From Glycomyces sp. L485 (GTDB taxonomy: Bacteria > Actinomycetota > Actinomycetes > Mycobacteriales > Micromonosporaceae): a DNA stretch of 64,000 nucleotides. The stretch covers positions 141,112 through 205,111 of the forward strand of contig NZ_JAKZEW010000003.1 in NCBI RefSeq assembly GCF_022548875.1, in the 5' to 3' direction. The position numbers and the translations under genes were made by a program. Each line of letters begins with the position of its first letter. Position 1 is the first letter of the stretch. Positions 59,594-64,000 of the stretch are shown here, piece after piece. Below the pieces are notes generated by a model, which worked only from the letters and a program-made list of their open reading frames with translations, had not been told where the DNA came from and did no database searches.

Positions 59594-60244
59594 ATGCACC
59601 CCTGGACTGCGGCCCTGCTCGCCCTGGTCGCCGCGCTGCCGTTCATCGCGGCCGCTTGGACGACGGTGCCGAGACGGTTGCCAAGGCCGTCGTTTCGCAC
59701 CCGGAACGGACGGGTGCTGTGGTCGATTGCGGCGGCGCTGTCGGCCGTAGCGCTCACGCTCGCCTTGAGCGGCACGACCTCACTCGGCCTGGTGGAACAA
59801 TCGGCGCTGCTGCTCTTCGCTGCCGCCGCGCCCGGCATCACGTTGTGCGACGCGGTCACCCGCCGCCTGCCGTTCTGGATGACCTACGTGCTCACCGCTG
59901 CGCTCGCCGGAGTCCTCGTCTGGGACTTCCTCGTCGAGGACGGGCGGACACCTCTGGTCGGCGCACTGCTCGGCGCGGCCATCGCGCTGCTGGCCCTCGG
60001 ACCGGTCGCGCTGCTCTCCGGCGGCGGCCTCGCCAAGGGCGATGTCGTCATCGCCGAGGTCTACGCCGCGCCGCTGGGCATGATCGCAATCGCCTCGGTC
60101 GCCTGGTGGCTCGTCCTCGGCTTCGCCCTCGCCCTGCCCGTCGCGCTCCTGCGCTGGCGACAGCACGGACGGTCCCACCGGATGCCGCTGGGACCATTCC
60201 TCCTGGCCGCGTGGGCAGCCGTGGCGCTGGCGGTTACTCGCTGA
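59594..60244 (+). CDS. prepilin peptidase-like A24 membrane protein
   Basis: A 216-residue protein with about seven helices. The two aspartates of the A24 aspartic peptidases are placed as in TadV/CpaA: Asp86 in ITLCDAVTRRLP and Asp150 in LAKGDVV. The family's GxGD is AKGD here. It would process type IV prepilin-like proteins at the membrane. TAGCCT (59582-59587) ends 6 nt before ATG, indicating a leaderless message. It is the only clearly rightward gene in this array and overlaps the convergent DUF4192 gene by 11 nt. No pilin gene is seen. Confidence 0.75.
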   Translation: MHPWTAALLALVAALPFIAAAWTTVPRRLPRPSFRTRNGRVLWSIAAALSAVALTLALSGTTSLGLVEQSALLLFAAAAPGITLCDAVTRRLPFWMTYVLTAALAGVLVWDFLVEDGRTPLVGALLGAAIALLALGPVALLSGGGLAKGDVVIAEVYAAPLGMIAIASVAWWLVLGFALALPVALLRWRQHGRSHRMPLGPFLLAAWAAVALAVTR

Positions 60245-61208
60245 GTCGCCGTTCGCTGCCCGACTCGCCGATGGTGGCGAGCGTGGCGGGCGGCAGACCG
60301 GACTGAAGCGCCGACAGCAGCATCTGGGCCAGCCGGTAGGACGGGTCGGCACGCAAGGCCACTTCGAACGCCTCCAGGGCGAGCACCCCGTTGCCGCAGC
60401 GGTAGGCGGCGAATCCGGCGACCGTGGCAGCGGGGGCGACCAGGTCGTCCTCCAGGTGGCGGGCCACCCAGATCCACAGGTCGAGCCGAGCCCGGTCCGG
60501 GTGGGTCGCGATATCGGACAGCACATGGTCGCGGAGCTCGACGTCGGCGAGCGCCAGTCCCAGACGCGCAATCGCCGCGGGCCAGGGCAGGACGGGGAAC
60601 TCCCACCACTGGTTGAGGTACTCCAGCTCGCGGCGCCGCCAAGCGACCCGGTCCCGCTGTGCTTCGTCCTCGCGAAACTGGTTGACGTCTGCGGCGACCG
60701 CCGTTCGGGAATCGGCGCCCGCCGGGTCAAGCAGCGCGGCGACGGCGGCCCGATCGGGCCGGGCGACACCGCCTGCGGCGATGATCGAGAGCACCGCCTC
60801 GGGCAGTTGCGGGACCGGTCGGCCTTCGGGTGGACAGCACGACTCATCGCAGGTCAGCGCCCAGTAGCGTCCTTGATCGACCCGGAGGATGTCGAGCGCG
60901 GCGATCCCCGCCGCGTCGAGCCTGCGGCCGGTGACCGAGGCGACGGCCAGGGCGATCGGCTCGGGCCCGTAGACGATCGCGACGGCTTGGCCGCAGTTGT
61001 TGCGCGTCAGCTGGGCGACAAGGTCGCGTACTTGATCGGCATCCTCGGTCCACTCGGGCAGGTCGACGCGGAACGTGCATTGGAGGCCGCTCTCGTTGAG
61101 GCCGAGGACAACGAGGCTCGACTCCGGAGCGAAGCCGAGCAGGTGGGGCACGACGGCGACCAGGTCGCCGGGGCCGTTGATCTTGATCGGCGCGGTGTGC
61201 TGTGACAT
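60234..61208 (-). CDS. DUF4192-domain protein
   Basis: A 324-residue soluble protein. The N-terminus reads INGPGDLVAVVPHLLGFAPESSLVVLGL, the hallmark of DUF4192, followed by DVELRDHVLSDIATHPD and a TPR-like C-terminus (CGNGVLALEAFEVALRADPSYRLAQMLL). CDESCCPP (about 120-127) could bind a metal. The family is widespread in actinobacterial plasmids and integrated elements and has no known function. Confidence 0.85.
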   Translation of the reverse strand: MSQHTAPIKINGPGDLVAVVPHLLGFAPESSLVVLGLNESGLQCTFRVDLPEWTEDADQVRDLVAQLTRNNCGQAVAIVYGPEPIALAVASVTGRRLDAAGIAALDILRVDQGRYWALTCDESCCPPEGRPVPQLPEAVLSIIAAGGVARPDRAAVAALLDPAGADSRTAVAADVNQFREDEAQRDRVAWRRRELEYLNQWWEFPVLPWPAAIARLGLALADVELRDHVLSDIATHPDRARLDLWIWVARHLEDDLVAPAATVAGFAAYRCGNGVLALEAFEVALRADPSYRLAQMLLSALQSGLPPATLATIGESGSERRLSE

Positions 61209-61304
61209 GGCTATTCCCTTCTGTGTGAGCGCCCGGTTGGGCTGGGTGTGGCTGATGACTGTTTGCGGTTGGTGTCTACGACTGGAACGAGTCCAGGCGT
61301 TCGA

Positions 61305-61628
61305 TCAGGACCCTGCGACGCGGGTGCGCTTCTTTGCAGCGACGATGACGGCGAGCGGGTCGCGCGGGGCGTCGAGGTCGCATTCGAGGCAGTCGCAGCC
61401 GATGCGGTGGAGGCTGTCCGGGTAGGCCCATTGCGGGGAGTTCCAAGGGCCGGGGACGGGGAGGTTCACCAGGACGGCGTGCGGGTTGGGGCCCGGGGTG
61501 AAGCCGGCGACGACGGCTTCGACGAACCTCGGAGAGATGAAGTCGGTGAAGCGGCCCTTGCCGGTCGGGATGGTGATGGCCGGGCGAAGGCGGACCGTCT
61601 GGCCGATGGCGAGGTGGGCGATGTCCAT
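61305..61628 (-). CDS. hypothetical small protein
   Basis: A 107-residue protein. The N-terminal half is beta-rich (GQTVRLRPAITIPTGKGRFTDFI), then comes CDCLECD (about 80-86), a possible metal-binding knot, and a basic end. Start ATG 61628 with GGAGTC upstream. It is the first gene of the leftward array, about 100 nt upstream of the DUF4192 gene. No known family. Confidence 0.6.
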   Translation of the reverse strand: MDIAHLAIGQTVRLRPAITIPTGKGRFTDFISPRFVEAVVAGFTPGPNPHAVLVNLPVPGPWNSPQWAYPDSLHRIGCDCLECDLDAPRDPLAVIVAAKKRTRVAGS

Positions 61629-62059
61629 GAAGAGACTCCAATCGATTCGCGGGCATGGCGATGACCCCGAGCGGTCGGCTCAGGGTGTGCGTGGTGGATG
61701 CGGCCCGTGCGGGCTGCGTGATTGGCCGCGCGTGGGCGGTCGGCTCACAGAGGCGCTGCGTCTGGTGGCTGTCGTGTGGGCCCGACCGGTGTCCCGGTGG
61801 GGCGATCCACATCCGGTTCAGTCACCGGTAGACGGAGCGGGCTCCGAAGCGGGGATTACGTCAAACGTGGTGTGATGCTCCGACCGTAGCCATTGAGCAG
61901 GAGAAATGCACGGTCACAAGCGATCACAGCCGTTCACAAGCGGTCACAAGCCCGAATGTCTCGGCAATGGAGGGACCTGAGGCCCCAGAATGTCAGCGGA
62001 ACCAATGCCCAAATATGGGGAGCGGGAAGGCAGAGGGGTCCGGGTTTGCAAGTAACGAC
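61629..62059. other. 431-bp region with hairpin and phased repeats
   Basis: It contains an imperfect 9-bp hairpin (61664-61672 with 61678-61686, one mismatch) with loop GGTCG, whose core resembles the hairpin at 54520-54550, and the phased repeats at 61911-61950. The rest is lower in GC and holds no convincing gene. Confidence 0.5.
61911..61950. repeat. helically phased CGGTCACAAG repeats, array 2
   Basis: Four adjoining 10-bp units: CGGTCACAAG, CGATCACAGC, CGTTCACAAG, CGGTCACAAG. The minus-strand core TGTGA(A/C) is the same as in array 1 (47973-48030). Confidence 0.75.
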
Positions 62060-62161
62060 ATGAGGTCGAAGGATTCTTCGTCGCTCAGCTCGGATGGCTC
62101 GAAGAACGGCGCTGCCAAGAAGGCTGAGAGCAAGCCCAAGTCGGAGACCAAGGCCGCATAA
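62060..62161 (+). CDS. small Ser/Lys-rich protein
   Basis: A 33-residue frame reading MRSKDSSSLSSDGSKN and ending KPKSETKAA; an ATG at 61967 would lengthen it by 31 residues of unrelated composition. It is followed 2 nt later by a 9-bp hairpin, which supports a transcript ending there. No ribosome site is obvious. Function unknown and gene status uncertain. Confidence 0.35.
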   Translation: MRSKDSSSLSSDGSKNGAAKKAESKPKSETKAA

Positions 62162-62163
62162 GC

Positions 62164-62185
62164 CGAGGGCCGGGTACGGCCCTCG
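62164..62185 (+). terminator. hairpin after the small Ser/Lys-rich ORF
   Basis: CGAGGGCCG (62164-62172), loop GGTA, CGGCCCTCG (62177-62185). Confidence 0.6.
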
Positions 62186-62260
62186 ACCGCTGGGGTTCGC
62201 TCGGGAAATGACCGCTTGCCGTCCTCCAGGCCGCCGCTCACCGTGTGGAATCCTCAACGG

Positions 62261-62973
62261 ATGAACTGGATGGAGTTCGTCGCCGCTCTGACGGAAGTCC
62301 TCGTCTGGCCGCTCGCTGTCGTGGTGCTCGTGCTGGTCTTCCGCAAGCCCCTCTCGAAGCTGATCGCGCTCCCGCTGGAACGGCTCTCGTTCCCAGGCGG
62401 CGAACTCGTGTGGCGTGGAATGATCGCAGACGCCTCCGCGCTGTCGCAAGAATCTGAGCAGGAAACGCGAGATGTTCAGGAAGTCCTTGAGGGAGACCAG
62501 ATCGCCCCTCCCGAAGAAACGGTCTCGTGGGAGCTTGAGAAATTTGGTTTCGATCACGCGCTGTTTCAAACGGTGAACGATGGGCCTCCGGTCGTCGCTC
62601 GGGTTGCGGGGATGAACGGGCTTCGCCAGTTCATGAACGACGGCTCTATAAGCTCACCGGGAACGTGGGCGGGATCGACCTTCGCGAGATTGCTCGCACA
62701 GCACAATCGGCGGGGATCATCGAGGTCAACCTCTTCGAGTCGTTGTTGAGTATCGCCGACTTGAGCGACCTGTTGACGCACGGTGCGATCCGCGAGGACT
62801 CCTCCAAGGTGATTGACTTGCTCAAGCTCATCCGCAACGCGCATCGTCAGTTCACGGTGCAGGCGCTCGGGTTCACGGTTATGGGTCCAATCCCTGAACG
62901 GGCAGAACGACGCGCGAACGACTGGAGGCCGCTGAACAGGCAGGCCAACTCTGAAGCCAAGAACTCTGCGTAG
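62261..62973 (+). pseudogene. membrane-anchored hypothetical protein split by a frameshift
   Basis: An N-terminal membrane helix (LTEVLVWPLAVVVLVLVF) and an acidic stalk lead to VAGMNGLRQFMN in one frame (up to about 62640). The natural continuation, RLYKLTGNVGGIDLREIARTA to the end at 62973, is in the next frame. Inserting one base at 62640 (GA to GAG, giving MNERLYKL) restores a roughly 238-residue protein. It is either a recent pseudogene, a sequencing error or a programmed shift; the site has no slippery run. Family unknown. Confidence 0.6.
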
Positions 62974-63189
62974 CTGGTCAGAGGCTGTGTAGCCGGACCC
63001 CTAGACGCGAAGTGTCGCACCGCCGAGTGCAGCAACTTGCCCTCCGAGGGCGAGAGCGATTCGGTGCCCTGCTGTTCTGGGGATATGATTTCGGGTTCGC
63101 TTCGAGGCCGGAATAGGGGGTGCTGCCTGGGGTTTCGGGCTGTGTTCGGGGTGGTGTTGTCATGGGACCGGGCGTGGGGCAGGCCGTAA

Positions 63190-63211
63190 GGCCAGGTTGT
63201 TAGACCTGGCC
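63190..63211 (-). terminator. hairpin after the replication-relaxation gene
   Basis: GGCCAGGT (63190-63197) and complement (63204-63211), 6-nt loop, 26 nt after the stop, inside repeated GGCCGTAAG sequence. Confidence 0.55.
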
Positions 63212-63237
63212 GTAAGGGTCGGTCGTGGCAGGTTCGC

Positions 63238-64000
63238 CTACGGCAGTTCGGACCGGTGGGCGATCTCGGCGAGGGTGAGTCGCTTGCCGTAGCCGATGAG
63301 CCGCCAGTGCGATCCGGTCGGACGCGCTCCGGCTTCGGTGGTGAGGGCTGTGGCGACGGGGAACTCCAGCGCTTCGCGGGCGGCTCCGGCGTGGAAGTGG
63401 TCTTCGCGGGCCCGGCTGGGCAGGGTGAATAGGACGGTGCGGGACCGGCCGCCGTCGAGCGGCCGGTAGCGGACGTAGCGGCGCAGCTTCGCGATGAGCT
63501 GGGTGTGGGTCTCGGTGCCGGTGTCGTGTTCGTGCCAGGCCCGCAGCTCGGGTCCGCCGCGCCACTTGAGGACGTATCCGGCATCGGGGCGCAGCTGCCC
63601 CGAGCATGCCTCGGCGGCTTCGGTCTCAGCAAGCCATTGGGCGATGGTGAACACGCCGCCGGAGTGCCGGGCGTCGGCGTGGAGGCAGGCGGCGAAGGCG
63701 TTCACTGCTTCGAGGTGAGCCCGGTGGCGGGAGACGGCGAGCCGCTGCATCTGCCACGAGCACCACTGCCGGGTCGGGGGCTTCTCGGCATTGCGCATCG
63801 CCCAGATCGCGTGGCCCCATTCGCCGAGCGTGTAGCGGTAGGCCGCACGGTGCCCGGGCCGGAACCGGGCGAGCACGCCGAGCTCGGTGAGGGTGAGGAT
63901 GCGTTGGCGCGCCGTCCACTCCGAGGTGAACCAGATCGCGGTGATCATCGGCGCGGTGAGGATCTTGTGAACGGCGAGCGCATCGACGATCGCGATGTCC
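63238..64000 (-). CDS. replication-relaxation family protein, 5' end cut by the window
   Basis: At least 253 residues visible; the frame is open to the window end, reading VDALAVHKILTAPMITAIWF before the first internal Met, so the true start lies beyond 64,000. The N-terminal winged helix (TARQRILTLTELGVLARFRPG) and the following beta-rich part (GYVLKWRGGPELRAWHEHD) match the replication-relaxation family of actinobacterial plasmids and integrative elements, related to relaxase/replication functions. GTG/ATG starts cannot be judged. Confidence 0.8.
   Translation of the reverse strand, partial: DIAIVDALAVHKILTAPMITAIWFTSEWTARQRILTLTELGVLARFRPGHRAAYRYTLGEWGHAIWAMRNAEKPPTRQWCSWQMQRLAVSRHRAHLEAVNAFAACLHADARHSGGVFTIAQWLAETEAAEACSGQLRPDAGYVLKWRGGPELRAWHEHDTGTETHTQLIAKLRRYVRYRPLDGGRSRTVLFTLPSRAREDHFHAGAAREALEFPVATALTTEAGARPTGSHWRLIGYGKRLTLAEIAHRSELP

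Larger units (their letters stand above)
44286..64000. mobile_element. integrated element at tRNA-Val, right end outside the window
   Basis: Supporting evidence: a serine recombinase gene whose 3' end overlaps tRNA-Val; an abrupt change from conserved chromosomal genes to phage/plasmid-like and unknown genes; a restriction-modification island; an ArdC-like protein; an element-encoded sliding clamp; and a replication-relaxation protein at the edge. No second copy of the tRNA 3' end was noticed before 64,000, so attR is presumably beyond. No relaxase, FtsK/TraB or type IV secretion gene is visible, so conjugative ability cannot be judged. Confidence 0.85.

Noticed and set aside
63967-63980. A further TGTGAACG copy of the phased repeat near the window end
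   Set aside because: Single copy inside the replication-relaxation coding sequence (Val-His-Lys codons), so it is probably chance.
44286-64000. CRISPR array
   Set aside because: The only regular repeats are adjoining 10-bp units without spacers; no cas genes.

Overview
The window comes from a high-GC actinobacterium. It has phosphatidylinositol-mannoside (PIM) lipid genes, a pdxS/pdxT vitamin B6 synthase, SPW-repeat and SSI-family proteins, and many genes whose start codon sits 6-7 nt after a TANNNT -10 box. The gene set and order would suit Glycomycetaceae (Glycomyces/Stackebrandtia); that placement is an inference from content, not a search result.

Bases 1-44,280 are chromosome. From left to right they hold: a Bcr/CflA-type MFS exporter; a phosphoribosyltransferase; a small hydrolase; YebC and PdxT; two small membrane proteins; an SSI-type protease inhibitor; PdxS; and an SPW membrane protein. 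Next comes the operon HIT hydrolase - PgsA - PatA-like acyltransferase - PimA-like mannosyltransferase. It is followed by a CPA-type antiporter, ThrS, pyroglutamyl peptidase, a quinone oxidoreductase and a thioredoxin-reductase-like ferredoxin-NADP reductase. At 18.6-26.2 kb lies a likely guanidine (formerly 'urea') carboxylase cluster: carboxylase, two associated deiminase subunits, an SSS symporter and a TetR regulator. Three near-identical palindromes there look like the TetR operators. Then come GDP-mannose dehydratase, an aldo/keto reductase, hydrolases, a lipoprotein, a LuxR-type two-component pair, an SDR-QueA-MFS operon, an OmpR-type two-component pair, a secreted nuclease and a secreted rhamnogalacturonan lyase.

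From tRNA-Val(CAC) at 44,286 to the window end is an integrated mobile element whose far end is not in the window. Its serine recombinase runs antisense into the 3' half of the tRNA. The element carries an orphan amino-DNA methyltransferase with a partner, and a complete NaeI-like restriction endonuclease / Vsr / C5-methyltransferase island. A long leftward array of mostly unknown single genes follows, many ending in perfect GC hairpins. Recognisable members are an ArdC-like protein, a winged-helix protein, a DnaN-like sliding clamp, a DUF4192 protein, a prepilin-peptidase-like protein and, cut by the window edge, a replication-relaxation protein. No conjugation ATPase or relaxase is visible; they would have to lie beyond 64,000.

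The most unusual signals are: (i) the TetR operator set around the guanidine-type cluster; (ii) two diverged partial copies of one small gene flanking the restriction-modification island; (iii) one of those copies being an open frame with a good ribosome site but two in-frame TAG codons; (iv) two arrays of 10-bp phased TGTGA(A/C) repeats inside the element; (v) a 29-codon leaderless leader ORF coupled to the cytosine methyltransferase.
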